Shown here: one piece after another, positions 45,978-56,449 of the stretch | Numbering within the stretch: position 1 is the first letter of the stretch | Layout: every line of letters starts with the position of its first letter | Assembly (NCBI RefSeq): GCF_003935895.2 | Contig: NZ_CP054058.1 | Location: 682,001 to 746,000 of the forward strand | Source: Scandinavium goeteborgense | Lineage (GTDB): Bacteria; Pseudomonadota; Gammaproteobacteria; Enterobacterales; Enterobacteriaceae | Direction of reading: 5' to 3' | DNA length: 64,000 nucleotides | The notes under the pieces: generated by a model | The model's database searches: none | The model's input: the letters and a program-made list of their open reading frames with translations, nothing else | What the model was told of the DNA's origin: nothing | Program-made: the position numbers and the translations under genes

Positions 45978-46265
45978 TCAGATGAGCGCGTCAACGCCCG
46001 AAGGGATCTGTTGCGGTTGAATGATTTTTACCTGCTTGTGGCGGCCTGACTCGCCTTTCTCAATTATCACCTGGCTCTTCGCGACGCGAAACTGTTTGGC
46101 GAGAAATTTTACCAAATGCGCATTGGCCTGGCCGTCCACCGGTGGTGCGGTGATGGCGACTTTTAGTTCGTCGCCATGCAATCCGACAATACTGTCACGG
46201 CTGGCTTTCGGCTGAATGTACAGCCGTAAAACCAGCCCGTCGTCGCACACTTCAACGGCACTCAT
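45978..46265 (-). CDS. yggU: YggU family protein (DUF167)
   Basis: 95 residues from [23 protein letters not shown]167 core with [20 protein letters not shown] and [20 protein letters not shown]. The start chosen overlaps the yggT stop as ATGA; four earlier in-frame codons lie inside yggT. Function unknown. Confidence 0.94.
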   Translation of the reverse strand: MSAVEVCDDGLVLRLYIQPKASRDSIVGLHGDELKVAITAPPVDGQANAHLVKFLAKQFRVAKSQVIIEKGESGRHKQVKIIQPQQIPSGVDALI

Positions 46266-46828
46266 AGTGCCATCCACAGCCCCGGTAGCAGCATATTTCC
46301 GGTGGCCTGTAACAGCTCGGAGATACCCATGTTAGCCACGTACAGCAGCAGAACGAGGATCATCGGCGAGAAGTCGATGCCACCCATCGACGGCAACATG
46401 CCGCGAATTGGGCGCAGCAGCGGGTCGGCCAGTTGCATCAGCACGAACTCCACCGGGCTACGACCACGGCTGACCCAGCTCATAATCGCCATCAGCATCA
46501 GCACCCAGAAAATCAGCAGGCCGATGGTTTTCACCAGAATCAGCACCGCGGAAATCCAGATAATCGGCTGGAAGGTAATCACCATAAACAGCACGATCGC
46601 TTTCAGCACGCAGAGCACGAAAGCCAGTAACAAGGATGCGCTGTCGATAGGTCCCATCGCAGGGATCACGCGGCGCAGAGGGCCGACGAGCGGCTGCGTG
46701 GCTTTCACCACGAACTGCGAAAAGGGATTGTAGAAATCACAGCGGGCCCACTGCATCCAGACGCGGAGCAGCATCACCATGGTGTACAGCTCAATCACCG
46801 TCGAGAGCAGGAAAGTCAACGTCTTCAT
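46262..46828 (-). CDS. yggT: YggT family membrane protein
   Basis: 188 residues with two tandem YGGT domains, each a pair of hydrophobic helices with [20 protein letters not shown] and [20 protein letters not shown]. In E. coli linked to osmotic/K+ tolerance; the mechanism is unknown. Between yggS and yggU. Confidence 0.95.
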   Translation of the reverse strand: MKTLTFLLSTVIELYTMVMLLRVWMQWARCDFYNPFSQFVVKATQPLVGPLRRVIPAMGPIDSASLLLAFVLCVLKAIVLFMVITFQPIIWISAVLILVKTIGLLIFWVLMLMAIMSWVSRGRSPVEFVLMQLADPLLRPIRGMLPSMGGIDFSPMILVLLLYVANMGISELLQATGNMLLPGLWMAL

Positions 46829-46850
46829 GGCGTTCCTCAGTTTTCCTTAT

Positions 46851-47555
46851 TTATTGTTGTGTGTAATTGCGCGCGCCAAAAATGGCGGTACCGATGCGCA
46901 CCATCGTGCTACCCGCCGCAATCGCGGCATCCATGTCGTCGGACATGCCCAGAGAGAGCGTGTCCACGGAGGGATAGCGTGTTTTCAGCCGGGCAAATGC
47001 TACCGCCATTTGTTGGGCGACCGCAAACTGCCTTACATATTCTGACTCAGGCGCTGGAATAGCCATCAGTCCACGCAGGCTCAGGCCTGGCAGAGCGGCT
47101 ACTTCGGCGGCCAGCGCATCGATCTCTTCAGGCGCAATGCCGGATTTGCTCGACTCATCGCTGATGTTGACCTGGATAAGCACGTTCAGCGGCGGCAAAT
47201 GCGCAGGGCGCTGCTCGCTCAGACGACTGGCGATGCGCAAGCGATCAACGGTATGACACCAGTCGAAATGCTCTGCCACCAGACGGCTTTTGTTCGACTG
47301 CAGCGGGCCAATAAAGTGCCACTGCAGGTCTTTTTGTCCCGCTTCCTGAAAATAGCGGACCTTTTCTATTCCTTCCTGAACGTAGTTTTCACCAAAGGCA
47401 CGTTGGCCCGCAGCGATAGCTTCTTCGATGGCGCTCGCAGGTTTCGTTTTACTGACTGCAAGCAACGTAACTTCTTCTGGAGCACGGCCGCAAAGGGCGA
47501 CAGCGGCTGAGATTTTGTCCCTGACCTGTGTCAGGTTATGCGCAATGTCGTTCAT
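46851..47555 (-). CDS. yggS: PLP homeostasis protein YggS
   Basis: 234 residues from MNDIAHNLTQVRDKISAAVA, the E. coli length. Alanine-racemase-like TIM barrel with the PLP lysine in LLAVSKTKPASAIEEA and HFIGPLQSNKSRL. Holds and supplies pyridoxal phosphate rather than catalysing a reaction. Head gene of the five-gene operon; divergent from yggR, with only 15 bp between the start codons. Confidence 0.96.
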   Translation of the reverse strand: MNDIAHNLTQVRDKISAAVALCGRAPEEVTLLAVSKTKPASAIEEAIAAGQRAFGENYVQEGIEKVRYFQEAGQKDLQWHFIGPLQSNKSRLVAEHFDWCHTVDRLRIASRLSEQRPAHLPPLNVLIQVNISDESSKSGIAPEEIDALAAEVAALPGLSLRGLMAIPAPESEYVRQFAVAQQMAVAFARLKTRYPSVDTLSLGMSDDMDAAIAAGSTMVRIGTAIFGARNYTQQ

Positions 47556-47570
47556 TTTCAGGATGATGGT

Positions 47571-48551
47571 ATGGATATGCAGGAAATTGTGGCCCTTAGT
47601 GTAAAGCATAACGTCTCGGATCTACACCTGTGCGGCGATGGCACGGTGCGCTGGCGGCGGAGAGGACACCTCGAACCGGCCCCGTTCAGCGCGCCGGAGC
47701 CGCAAGCGCTGCTGCAAAACTGGCTTAGTGAAACCGCGATGCGGCAATGGGAAAAGGATAATCAGTGTGATTTTGCGGTGCAGACGGACAGCGGCACGCG
47801 GCTGCGCGCCAGTGCGTTCCGGCATGCGGACGGCGTTTCAATCGTTTTACGGCTGTTGCCGGAAATCTGTCCGCAGCTGGAGGAGCTTGGCGTTCCGCAG
47901 GCCATCAACGAACTGCTGGCCGGAGAAAGCGGGCTGATTCTGGTGACGGGCGCCACCGGCAGTGGTAAATCCACCACCCTGGCGGCGATGGTCGACTACC
48001 TCAATCACCAGCGCGACGGGCATATTTTGACTCTTGAAGATCCGGTGGAGTTCGTGCATCACAGCGAGCGATGTCTGATTCATCAGCGCGAAGTGGGGGA
48101 GCATTGCGGATCGTTTTCTGCGGCACTGCGGGTGGCGTTGCGTCAGGATCCTGATGTGATTTTGCTCGGCGAGTTGCGCGACACCGAAACCATCCGTCTG
48201 GCGCTTACGGCGGCGGAGACCGGGCATCTGGTGTTGTCGACGCTGCACACACGTGGCGCGGCACAGGCCATTGAAAGGCTGGTGGATGTGTTTCCGGCCG
48301 GGGAAAAAGAGCAGGTGCGTAGCCAACTGTCCGGCAGCCTGTGCGCGGTGCTGGCGCAAAAACTGCTGCCGGATAAACAGGGCGGACGCGTGGCGTTATA
48401 TGAACTGTTGGTCAACACACCTGCTGTGGGCAGCCTGATTCGCGATGGTAAAACCCATCAGTTGCCGGGCGTGATGCAGGCCGGGCAGCAAATGGGGATG
48501 ATGACGTTTTCGCAGTGCTTCCAGCAGCGACAGGCGGCGGGTCGTCTTTAG
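47571..48551 (+). CDS. yggR: PilT/VirB11-type ATPase YggR
   Basis: 326 residues from MDMQEIVALSVKHNVSDLHL, E. coli length. Walker A VTGATGSGKSTTLAAM, Asp box ILTLEDPVEFVH, Walker B DPDVILLGELRDTETI and His box LVLSTLHTRGAAQAIERLVD are intact, as in the pilus-retraction ATPase PilT. No pilus genes lie nearby, as in E. coli, so its motor partner is unknown. Overlaps the end of the FAD oxidoreductase gene by four bases. Confidence 0.93.
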   Translation: MDMQEIVALSVKHNVSDLHLCGDGTVRWRRRGHLEPAPFSAPEPQALLQNWLSETAMRQWEKDNQCDFAVQTDSGTRLRASAFRHADGVSIVLRLLPEICPQLEELGVPQAINELLAGESGLILVTGATGSGKSTTLAAMVDYLNHQRDGHILTLEDPVEFVHHSERCLIHQREVGEHCGSFSAALRVALRQDPDVILLGELRDTETIRLALTAAETGHLVLSTLHTRGAAQAIERLVDVFPAGEKEQVRSQLSGSLCAVLAQKLLPDKQGGRVALYELLVNTPAVGSLIRDGKTHQLPGVMQAGQQMGMMTFSQCFQQRQAAGRL

Positions 48552-50806
48552 CGAACGTTGAGGGAATAGACCGCGGGCAGAGCGCCCGCGGTGGCGAGAA
48601 CTTCCAGCCGCACTTCGCGCGCGCGAATGGCGGTGGGGAATTCATGCCTGCACACGGAATGGTGGTTGTTTTCGACTTCGGCTAACAGCGTTTCATCGGC
48701 CCACAGGCGGTAATGGGTGATGCAATGTGGGGTCACCGCGCTGGCGTGGCCCATTTGCACGGTTTCCATCGCATTGTCGAAATCGTTGTCCTGTACCAGC
48801 GTCAGGCTATGAATCGTCTGTGGCTCCTGCCAGTGCCAGCGAATGGTCGGGGTTTTATCGTTCAGGGCTGGTACCCAGCCGTTAGTTTGCTGTTCAGGAC
48901 GCAAGCGGCCATTGAGCAGATGAGTTGCCGGATAGCAGCGCAGCGGTGAAGCAAAACGCAGGGCGGGCAGGATCTGATTCGGGTGGCGGCGCGGGAGCCA
49001 GAAGTCGAACTCGTCCACGCCGTAGTCGCCGTCGACCACCTGGCGTGTGTGTTTTGCGACGCGGGCGTTCAGGCTGTTGAACACGGTCATGATGCCCGGG
49101 AGCTGAACGTCGGTGAGCGCGATGTCGATATTTTCCTGCGCGTCGAAGGCAATGAAAACGTACTGGTCACGATCGCTCACCCAGTCGAACGGGCAACGAT
49201 ATTCGCCTTCGCCGTTCACGCTGATACGGCTGCTGGCGTAGCGTAACTCCGGCGTAAAGTTACCTGGGCGCAGACTGCCCAACAGCGTGATGCCCAGCGT
49301 CTGTGGCATTTGGCTGCGTAAGCTTAATGACAATTCCGGCAGCGCTTCACCGGTTTTCACCGGCAGCAGAAGCGCCATCCGTTCACGCAGAGAGTGCCAC
49401 ATACCGTTCGGTGGCAGTTCGCACAGTTGCAGTTCACTACTGACGCTGATTTCTGCACCACGAGCAGGATCATCCAGCCACTGGCGGGGAATGTAACAGC
49501 CGGATGCCTGCAAACGCTGCTGAAGTTCGCCGATGCGTTGTTGCCCCGCCAGCGCTTTTGGCGTGATGTTTTGCTCATGACACAGCGCTGCACCCATGCC
49601 CGCCACTTCGCCGAGCAGCCCGCAGGTGCACATCACGCGGGCGCTGCCGAAGGCGACGTGCGAGGCGGAAATCAGTCGTCCGGTCAGGAACAGGTTATCC
49701 AGCGAGCGGCTGTAAAGGCTGCGCCACGGAATGGTGTAGGTGCCTTTGCTGTGAAACTGACGGCAGCCGTCGTGGGTGCTGTACACGCCATCGGCAGGGT
49801 GTAAGTCTATCGACCAGCCGCCGTAGCCGACGGCGTCATAATGGTCGCGCTGTTCGACGATGTCCTGCTGACTGAGCAGATGATCGCCCATAAAGCGGCG
49901 GCTTTCGCGCTTGCCGGGCACCGAGCCGACCCATTCTATGGTCATATTGGCGGCTTCAGGAAACTCGCCGGAATTTTTGATGTGATCCCACACGCCCCAG
50001 ACGATTTTCCACAGCTCCCACTTGATGGTTTCGCTTTCATAAACGGTATCGAGGCGGCCACCCCATTCCAGCCACCACAGGTCGCAGCCGTTCAGCGTGG
50101 AGGTGAGCCGCTTATAGCGTGGGATATCGGTTATCTCTTTTAGCGCAAAGGAGGGCGGGACAAAGTTGACCGGACCCTCGGTCTTTTTGGTGTAGAAATA
50201 GATCGAGTGCCCGAGTTTGTGGCCGAAGTTGTCTCCGGGGGCCATTTTTTCACCCAGCTCGCTTTCTTCCTCTGCGCCTTCGCGAAATTCTGCGCCTGCC
50301 AGATAGCCCAGCACGCCGTCACCGGTGGCATCGCAAAACTGCGAGGCGGAAACGTGGTAGAAGGTTTCATTAATGGCATTGAAGGCGCTGACTTGCGTAA
50401 TGCGGTTATGCTCTTTTTTCACCTCATACACGGCGGTGTTGAGCAGCAACGTCAACCCAGGCTGGCTGCGTGCCATATCCAGCAGCACCAGGTCGAACAT
50501 TACCGGGTTGCCTTCCTTATTGCGCCACAGGTTTTCCTCCATGATTTCACCCATGATGCCGCCTTCTCTCCCCCAGCGGTTGTTGTTGCCCATATGTGAG
50601 GTCGCGCCGTTGGCCCATAATCTGACTTCACTCGACGCGTTGCCACCGAGCACTGGACGGTCCTGAATCAGAATAACCTCCAGCCCGCGACGTGCGGCCG
50701 CGAGGGCGGCGCATAGCCCGGCCAGACCGCCTCCGGCCACAACAAAATCAGCATGCATCGGCTGCACAGGAAAGGTTCTGCTTTCACACGGCGGGTAGAT
50801 ATTCAT
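48548..50806 (-). CDS. FAD-dependent oxidoreductase (FAD_oxidored family)
   Basis: 752 residues. Rossmann FAD site FVVAGGGLAGLCAALAAARR followed by the FAD_oxidored segment VLGGNASSEVRLWANGA, and the distal TIPWRSLYSRSLDNLFLTGR and SHVAFGSARVMCTCGLLGEV. The C-terminal ~300 residues are a separate beta-rich region. Such enzymes are often linked to sugar or glycoside oxidation, but no substrate is evident here. Absent from the E. coli locus; paired with the divergent IclR-type regulator. Convergent 3' overlap of four bases with yggR. Confidence 0.85.
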   Translation of the reverse strand: MNIYPPCESRTFPVQPMHADFVVAGGGLAGLCAALAAARRGLEVILIQDRPVLGGNASSEVRLWANGATSHMGNNNRWGREGGIMGEIMEENLWRNKEGNPVMFDLVLLDMARSQPGLTLLLNTAVYEVKKEHNRITQVSAFNAINETFYHVSASQFCDATGDGVLGYLAGAEFREGAEEESELGEKMAPGDNFGHKLGHSIYFYTKKTEGPVNFVPPSFALKEITDIPRYKRLTSTLNGCDLWWLEWGGRLDTVYESETIKWELWKIVWGVWDHIKNSGEFPEAANMTIEWVGSVPGKRESRRFMGDHLLSQQDIVEQRDHYDAVGYGGWSIDLHPADGVYSTHDGCRQFHSKGTYTIPWRSLYSRSLDNLFLTGRLISASHVAFGSARVMCTCGLLGEVAGMGAALCHEQNITPKALAGQQRIGELQQRLQASGCYIPRQWLDDPARGAEISVSSELQLCELPPNGMWHSLRERMALLLPVKTGEALPELSLSLRSQMPQTLGITLLGSLRPGNFTPELRYASSRISVNGEGEYRCPFDWVSDRDQYVFIAFDAQENIDIALTDVQLPGIMTVFNSLNARVAKHTRQVVDGDYGVDEFDFWLPRRHPNQILPALRFASPLRCYPATHLLNGRLRPEQQTNGWVPALNDKTPTIRWHWQEPQTIHSLTLVQDNDFDNAMETVQMGHASAVTPHCITHYRLWADETLLAEVENNHHSVCRHEFPTAIRAREVRLEVLATAGALPAVYSLNVR

Positions 50807-50873
50807 TACCTTGTATCCTTTTGAACTGGCGCTAAAATCATTGCTTCATAAGCCTGTAACGGACGGAGCGTCA

Positions 50874-51566
50874 ATGTCATCTCAACCGAACCAAAGCCTG
50901 ATTGATGGCATTCGCTGCCTGCAATATCTGGTTTCCAGCGGCCGGGCCATTGGCTGTCGTGAGTTGGCGCGTCTGATGGGAATCAATACCACCCGCGTAA
51001 ACCGACTGCTGATGACCATGGCGTCCATCGGCCTGACCATGCAGGACGAACAGCGCCGCTACCTTCCAGGGCCGGGCATTCATGCACTGGCCGCTCAGGC
51101 CATTCGCGGCTCCGCGTTGTTTTCCCATGCGCTGCCGATCCTCGAACGCGCCGCCCCGGGCGATCTCGTCGTGGCGGTGGGCGTTCTCTGGGAGGACCAG
51201 GTGATTTATATCTGGCACTCCGAGCCGGGCAGCAAGATGAGTCAGGCGCTGGCCGGTTTTCATATGCTGCCTGCGTGGCAGTCGGTCATCGGCATGTCGC
51301 TCCTGGCTGATGAAAGCGATGAAAGCCTTCAGCAGCGTTTCAGCCCAAAGCAGTGGCAGCAGCTGGAGCCTCACGTGCAGCAGCAGCGTGAAAAAGGCCA
51401 CGTGGTCTGGCATCACAGCGACGGCGAAGTCTCCATGGCACAGCCTTTGGGCGAACATTCCGCCGCATTAGCGTTTGCAGGCATGTGGAACCCGGAACCC
51501 GCCGAGGTGGAACGTCGCCAGCAGTCGTTGCATGAGCTGGCACGGATGCTCATAAAACCTTCATGA
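50874..51566 (+). CDS. IclR-type transcriptional regulator
   Basis: 230 residues from the ATG at 50874, with GGAG at 50865-50868. N-terminal winged helix (residues ~8-70: SLIDGIRCLQYLVSSGRAIG, LARLMGINTTRVNRLLMTMA) and a shorter effector domain (VVAVGVLWEDQVIYIWHSEP). Divergent from the FAD oxidoreductase gene across 67 bp, so it most likely controls that gene and itself. Open frame extends upstream to 50811 but overlaps the shared promoter region. Confidence 0.85.
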   Translation: MSSQPNQSLIDGIRCLQYLVSSGRAIGCRELARLMGINTTRVNRLLMTMASIGLTMQDEQRRYLPGPGIHALAAQAIRGSALFSHALPILERAAPGDLVVAVGVLWEDQVIYIWHSEPGSKMSQALAGFHMLPAWQSVIGMSLLADESDESLQQRFSPKQWQQLEPHVQQQREKGHVVWHHSDGEVSMAQPLGEHSAALAFAGMWNPEPAEVERRQQSLHELARMLIKPS

Positions 51567-52090
51567 TGTGTCGTGTTTCTTTTATAGAAACGATTCATAA
51601 TATGCAAAAAACACAGTCATAAACTGTGAGCGCGATCGCGAGATTGGTACCAGAATCATTCAATTATTTATGCAGTATTTAATATTTATTTGAATAGAAC
51701 TGAACAATTCGTAATTGTTTTGAGAAATGAATACGTCATTAATGCCAATGTTATATTGATGTTGAAAATAAGTCGGTTAATTTAAATTACTTTTTTACAT
51801 TCTGATCATTACCTATAAACCATGGTGATGTGAAATGTGTATCAATAATCGACTAATCACGCAAACCCCGCCACGCATGCCTTAGTTACGTTCAGATCTG
51901 CAAAAAAAGGTTGATTATCTTTTGACACTAATCCGGCATTCGTTCTATTCTGTTTGCGGGGAATAGGATTTTTCTCACCAATTGCATTCTAATATCTACG
52001 TTTAATGTTTAATTATTTTGCTCGCTGCTTGTGCCTTTTTGGCCCATTTAATCACCATGATGGTGAGTCTCAACTATGGAGAGTTTTTAA
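51567..52090 (+). promoter_or_regulatory. AT-rich 520-bp region upstream of the CsgD-like gene
   Basis: No gene. Strongly AT-rich, H-NS-type composition. Contains a palindrome AACAATT-CGT-AATTGTT at 51703-51719 and a possible promoter TTGACA (51922-51927) with TATTCT 18 bp later (51946-51951), leaving a leader of over 100 nt. GGAGAG lies eleven bases before the start at 52091. Confidence 0.45.
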
Positions 52091-52744
52091 ATGCTTGATG
52101 TTTCTGAGAGTGTAAGCCATCCGCGCCAGCTTCTTCTCGTCACACACCCTTCTGTACAGGCGAATGCCTTTGCGAATTATCTGTCTGATCTTCTGTCTGT
52201 TTCTGTTGGCGTTCACAATATTAATAAACCGCTTGTACAGCGCTTGCCGCGTGCTACCGTGGTTCTGTTTGATATTGCGATATCAAATAAAAAACTGAAT
52301 GGGATCTGGCAGGATATTATTCAATCGCAGCTGGAAAACCCACGATTGCTTATTATCAACAGCGCACAAAAGTATGAGCTATACGAAATGGCTAATTGGC
52401 CCGCGTTGTACGGTATATTTCGCCACGACGATGATGAATCGCGCTTAATTGAGGGTGTCAAGGCTGTGCTTCACGGCGAGCAGACGGCTGAATTGAGCGT
52501 GATGCACCCGGAAATGTATTCCGCGGAACACATATCCAATGAATTCGACAATATTCCGTTGACCGAACGCGAGTGTGAAATCCTCAATGAATTGCGCCAT
52601 GGCGCTACCAATATGGATATCGCGCGGGCGTTGTTTATTAGTGAGAATACGGTACGAACGCACCTGTATAACGTTTTCCGCAAGCTAAGTGTTAAAAACA
52701 GAACCCAGGCGGTGAGCTGGGCGAATGCGCATTTGCGGCACTAA
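52091..52744 (+). CDS. CsgD-like LuxR-family transcriptional regulator
   Basis: 217 residues (CsgD is 216). The N-terminal receiver-like domain lacks the full acidic pocket, as in CsgD; conserved stretches include PRLLIINSAQKYELYEMANW. The C-terminal LuxR helix-turn-helix is nearly identical to CsgD: TERECEILNELRHGATNMDI, then ALFISENTVRTHLYNVFRKL and NRTQAVSWANAHLR. No csg genes are in the window, so this is either a paralogue or a relocated relative. Likely controls surface or biofilm functions; targets are unknown. Confidence 0.85.
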   Translation: MLDVSESVSHPRQLLLVTHPSVQANAFANYLSDLLSVSVGVHNINKPLVQRLPRATVVLFDIAISNKKLNGIWQDIIQSQLENPRLLIINSAQKYELYEMANWPALYGIFRHDDDESRLIEGVKAVLHGEQTAELSVMHPEMYSAEHISNEFDNIPLTERECEILNELRHGATNMDIARALFISENTVRTHLYNVFRKLSVKNRTQAVSWANAHLRH

Positions 52745-52750
52745 AGGCAA

Positions 52751-52784
52751 TTGCCCGGCGGCGCGATGCTTGCCGGGCCTACAA
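52751..52784. repeat. REP element
   Basis: TTGCCCGGCGGCGCGATGCT followed by TGCCGGGCCTAC, a single REP-type palindrome between the CsgD-like gene and ruvX. Confidence 0.75.
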
Positions 52785-52808
52785 AAGCCTAAGAACCTCC
52801 AGGCCCGG

Positions 52809-53225
52809 TCAGAATCCCTGCTCGAAAAAGCTTTCCAGAATCACTACCGCGGAGGCGGAATCCACTTTTCCTTTGTTCAGCGCCCGGTAACCGCCGTGCT
52901 CGAACAGGCCAGCGCGGGCTTCTACGGTGCTTAAACGCTCATCGTGAAGGATGATTTTCACGCCGAAGCGACCGTGAATTTTATTGGCAAAATTACGCGC
53001 GCGCGCGGTCAGCGGCTGTTCGGTGCCGTCCATGTTCAACGGCAGGCCAACCACCACGGCTTCAGGTTGCCACTCTTTGAGTATCTTCTCGATGGCGTTC
53101 CAGTCTGGCGTGCCGTCCTGTGCTTTTAGCGCACCAAGAGGACGCGCGGTGCCTGTCACGCGTTGCCCGACTGCGACACCAATGCTGCGGGTGCCGAAAT
53201 CAATACCAATCAGGGTTCCGCTCAT
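52809..53225 (-). CDS. ruvX: Holliday junction resolvase-like / pre-16S rRNA nuclease
   Basis: 138 residues, E. coli YqgF length. RNase H-like fold: [17 protein letters not shown], catalytic acid in [13 protein letters not shown], and DERLSTVEA. Essential in E. coli; processes the 5' end of 16S rRNA precursor. Shares one base with the yqgE stop. Confidence 0.96.
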   Translation of the reverse strand: MSGTLIGIDFGTRSIGVAVGQRVTGTARPLGALKAQDGTPDWNAIEKILKEWQPEAVVVGLPLNMDGTEQPLTARARNFANKIHGRFGVKIILHDERLSTVEARAGLFEHGGYRALNKGKVDSASAVVILESFFEQGF

Positions 53226-53788
53226 CAGGCGTGTCCCGCCACGCCAGGCATGGTCTGAATATCAATGCCAATCAGACGAGCCGCGTCGCGCCAGCGATCG
53301 GCAATCGGCGTTTTGAACAGAATGTTGAGATCGGCCGGGGCGGTGAGCCACGCATTTTCCAGGATTTCCTGCTCAAGCTGGCCTTTTTCCCAGGAGGAAT
53401 AACCCAGTGCAACCAGCACTTCCGACGGCTGTTCGGGGGTGCCGATCGTTTCTAGCACGTCGCGAGAGGTGGTGATCACCGTGTTGTCAGAAATGCGGAT
53501 GCTCGAGGCGAACGACGAAGGCGGCGTGTGCAGGATAAAACCGCGGTCTTCCGCAAGTGGGCCACCCAACATCACCGGTTTGTCGAGGCGGATCTCCGGA
53601 TCGCGTGGATCAGGAGTAATTTTCAGCTTTTCCAGAATCCCTTCAACCTTCAGATTTTCCATCGGTTTATTGATGATGATCCCCATTGCACCGTCGTCAT
53701 TGTATTCACAAATGTAGATCACGGCGCGGCGAAACATCGGGTCCTGGAGAGCAGGCATGGCAATAAGAAAGTGGTGCTGTAAATTCAT
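53225..53788 (-). CDS. yqgE: UPF0301 protein YqgE (AlgH-like)
   Basis: 187 residues. AlgH/UPF0301 fold with [20 protein letters not shown] and [20 protein letters not shown]. Function not established. Between gshB and ruvX on one strand as in E. coli. Confidence 0.96.
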   Translation of the reverse strand: MNLQHHFLIAMPALQDPMFRRAVIYICEYNDDGAMGIIINKPMENLKVEGILEKLKITPDPRDPEIRLDKPVMLGGPLAEDRGFILHTPPSSFASSIRISDNTVITTSRDVLETIGTPEQPSEVLVALGYSSWEKGQLEQEILENAWLTAPADLNILFKTPIADRWRDAARLIGIDIQTMPGVAGHA

Positions 53789-53894
53789 TGTCAGAGGTTC
53801 TGTTTCCTGGTTTAAAAAGCAACAACGGCCAGTATGCGGGCAAACCAGGGCGCTGTCGAGTGAAGGCGGGATGGCTCCCGCCTTTGGTCGCGGC

Positions 53895-54842
53895 TTACTT
53901 ACCCAGACGCTTTTCGATTGCGTCCATCAGCATGCCGGTGATGGAGACAGGGAATTCGGCTTCGATTTCGCGAATGCAGGTCGGGCTGGTGACGTTAATT
54001 TCCGTCAGGCGATCGCCGATGATGTCGAGGCCAACGAAAATCAGGCCTTTTTCTTTCAGCGTTGGGGCCACTTTGCGGGCGATTTCCCAGTCGCTTTCAG
54101 ACAGTGGACGCGGTTCGCCACGGCCACCTGCGGCTAAGTTACCGCGGGTTTCGCCGCCCTGCGGAATACGCGCCAGGCAGTATGGCACCGGTTCGCCATC
54201 AACGATCAGCACGCGCTTGTCGCCGTCTTTGATGGCAGGAATGTAGTTCTGTGCCATGCAATAACGGTTGCCAAGTTCGGTCAGGGTTTCAGCGATGACG
54301 CCCAGGTTCGGGTCGCCTTGCTTCACGCGGAAAATCGACGCGCCGCCCATGCCGTCCAGCGGCTTAAGGATGATGTCGCCATGCTTTTCCCAGAACGCTT
54401 TCAGCTGTGCCTTGTTGCGGGTCACCAGCGTTTCCGGCGTCAGGTCGGCAAACCAGGCGGTGAACAGCTTTTCGTTACAATCGCGCAGGCTCTGCGGTTT
54501 GTTAACGATCAGCGTGCCTTTCTCTTCTGCGCGCTCGAGGATATAGGTCGCGTAGATGTATTCGGTGTCGAACGGCGGATCTTTACGCATCAGGATGACA
54601 TCCAGATCGGCCAGCGCCAGATCCTGTTCACCGTTGAAGGTATACCAGCCGTCATAGTTCTGCTCAACGCTCAGCAGACGCGTTTGCGCCCGCGCTTCGC
54701 CGTTGTTCAGATAGAGATCGTTCATCTCCATATAGTGGAGTTCGTAACCACGACGCTGCGCTTCCAGCAGCATAGCGAAGCTGGAATCTTTCTTGATGTT
54801 GATCTTCGCAATGGGGTCCATCACGATGCCGAGCTTGATCAT
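53895..54842 (-). CDS. gshB: glutathione synthetase
   Basis: 315 residues from [20 protein letters not shown], matching the family start; the open frame to 54971 runs into rsmE and is not used. ATP-grasp fold with [14 protein letters not shown] and the C-terminal [20 protein letters not shown]. Adds glycine to gamma-glutamylcysteine. Follows rsmE by 25 bp. Confidence 0.96.
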   Translation of the reverse strand: MIKLGIVMDPIAKINIKKDSSFAMLLEAQRRGYELHYMEMNDLYLNNGEARAQTRLLSVEQNYDGWYTFNGEQDLALADLDVILMRKDPPFDTEYIYATYILERAEEKGTLIVNKPQSLRDCNEKLFTAWFADLTPETLVTRNKAQLKAFWEKHGDIILKPLDGMGGASIFRVKQGDPNLGVIAETLTELGNRYCMAQNYIPAIKDGDKRVLIVDGEPVPYCLARIPQGGETRGNLAAGGRGEPRPLSESDWEIARKVAPTLKEKGLIFVGLDIIGDRLTEINVTSPTCIREIEAEFPVSITGMLMDAIEKRLGK

Positions 54843-54867
54843 TACTCTTCTCCTGTAACGCGAGTTT

Positions 54868-55599
54868 TTAGCCCAGATCGCCAAAACGCACCTGAAGCGC
54901 GGTAATGGCGGTGAGCGCAGTGGTCTCAGTACGCAGAACGCGAGGTCCCAACAGAATATCAGTAAACGCATAGCGGGCGGTCATGGCAATTTCATCTGCC
55001 GATAATCCGCCTTCCGGGCCGATGAGCAAGCGCACGCGCTCAACGGGTTGCGGTAGCGTGTTGATGCTGGCGCTGGCGCGCGGATGCAGGTTGAGCTTCA
55101 GCCCGCTTTCCTCTTCTGCGCACCACTGTTCCAGCGTCATCGCCGGGCGAATTTCCGGGACCACGTTACGCCCGGACTGTTCGCAGGCGGCGATGGCGAT
55201 TTTCTGCCACTGCTGGAGCTTCTTGTTCAGTCGTTCAGCATCCAGTTTAACGCCACAGCGCTCGGAAAAGAGTGGCGTAATGAGGCTTACACCGAGTTCG
55301 ATCGATTTCTGGATGGTGAATTCCATTTTTTCGCCGCGCGACATCACCTGCCCGAGGTGAATGTGCAGCGGCGATTCACGATCGTCGGTCTCGGCGCTCA
55401 GCACATTGACCCGCACGCTCTTTTTATCGGCCTGAACAATCTCGGCTTCAAAAACCTGGTTGCTGCCGTCAAACAGCTGAATGGCCTGGCCGGTACTCAT
55501 GCGCAGTACGCGACCCACGTGATTGGCGGCGTCTTCGCTCAGGGCAATCTCGCTGCCAGCGGTAATAAACTCAGGGTGATAGATGCGGGGAATGCGCAT
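54868..55599 (-). CDS. rsmE: 16S rRNA (uracil1498-N3)-methyltransferase
   Basis: 243 residues, E. coli length. N-terminal PUA-like domain ([20 protein letters not shown]) and a SPOUT knotted methyltransferase domain with [14 protein letters not shown] and [16 protein letters not shown]. Between endA and gshB. Confidence 0.96.
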   Translation of the reverse strand: MRIPRIYHPEFITAGSEIALSEDAANHVGRVLRMSTGQAIQLFDGSNQVFEAEIVQADKKSVRVNVLSAETDDRESPLHIHLGQVMSRGEKMEFTIQKSIELGVSLITPLFSERCGVKLDAERLNKKLQQWQKIAIAACEQSGRNVVPEIRPAMTLEQWCAEEESGLKLNLHPRASASINTLPQPVERVRLLIGPEGGLSADEIAMTARYAFTDILLGPRVLRTETTALTAITALQVRFGDLG

Positions 55600-55619
55600 A
55601 GTCTCAGGATTTCCGGATA

Positions 55620-56354
55620 TCAGTTAACGTTTGACGCTAGTGTAGGGTAGCTCTTTTGCGCCTGGCAAGCCTGCTGGACGTAAGGGTTGTGATTCCCTTG
55701 TACCTTGGCGATGCGCTCGTCGCGCGTACACTCCCAGGCGGTGACCGGATACTGCTTGTCCCAGGCGGTGAACAGCTGCGTTTGCTGGCGAGAAAGCGGA
55801 AGCTTGTACTGGTCGCGCATATAGAAGTAGGTGCGGGCGATGGCACCACGTGCGCGTTCCGGCGGCTCGGCAATTTTGTCTTTAAAATCAACCTTCATCG
55901 AACACTGGCCGTACTGGCCTTCGCCACCGTTCCACTGGCTGTACATAAAGTTGTTCCGGTCGCCGTTCACTTCGCCGACTGCGGGCTGCAGGTTATGCAT
56001 GTCGCTTTCGATTTTGCGATACACCGGATCTTTGGCGCAGTTTTTACGTCCGCCGTCCTGCCAGCACTGCATCAGATGACCGAACTGCCAGGCGGGCATC
56101 ACGTGTTCCCATTCGACGCGGTTGGCGCGGGTTTCATTTTTACGCACTTTATAACCGCAGGATTCCAGGTCGATAACGCCTTTTTTGCCCTGCCAGTTGA
56201 TTTTGCAGCCACAGTAAAAATCGCCGGGAACGTCAGCGTTGACCTTCACGCCTGCGGTTTTTGCCTGTGAAAAACTGTGGATACCGTCGGCCAATGCCTG
56301 GCCAGAAAGGGCGGTGGCAAAAAAAGCCAACGCCAGAAGAGATTTACGGGACAT
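55620..56354 (-). CDS. endA: DNA-specific endonuclease I
   Basis: 244 residues from [20 protein letters not shown]. Sec signal peptide (cleavage near ALA), then the His-Me nuclease core [14 protein letters not shown] and [16 protein letters not shown], with disulfide-forming cysteines (FYCGCKINW). Periplasmic, non-specific double-strand DNase. Slightly longer than the 235-residue E. coli protein. Confidence 0.96.
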   Translation of the reverse strand: MSRKSLLALAFFATALSGQALADGIHSFSQAKTAGVKVNADVPGDFYCGCKINWQGKKGVIDLESCGYKVRKNETRANRVEWEHVMPAWQFGHLMQCWQDGGRKNCAKDPVYRKIESDMHNLQPAVGEVNGDRNNFMYSQWNGGEGQYGQCSMKVDFKDKIAEPPERARGAIARTYFYMRDQYKLPLSRQQTQLFTAWDKQYPVTAWECTRDERIAKVQGNHNPYVQQACQAQKSYPTLASNVN

Positions 56355-56449
56355 CACGAACTCCGTGTCAAAACGAGCCCGCAACGTAGCGAATGCTGTT
56401 GTCAGATGCAATCAGCTAGATCAGAAAAACTTCCAGTAAATTCCGAAGG

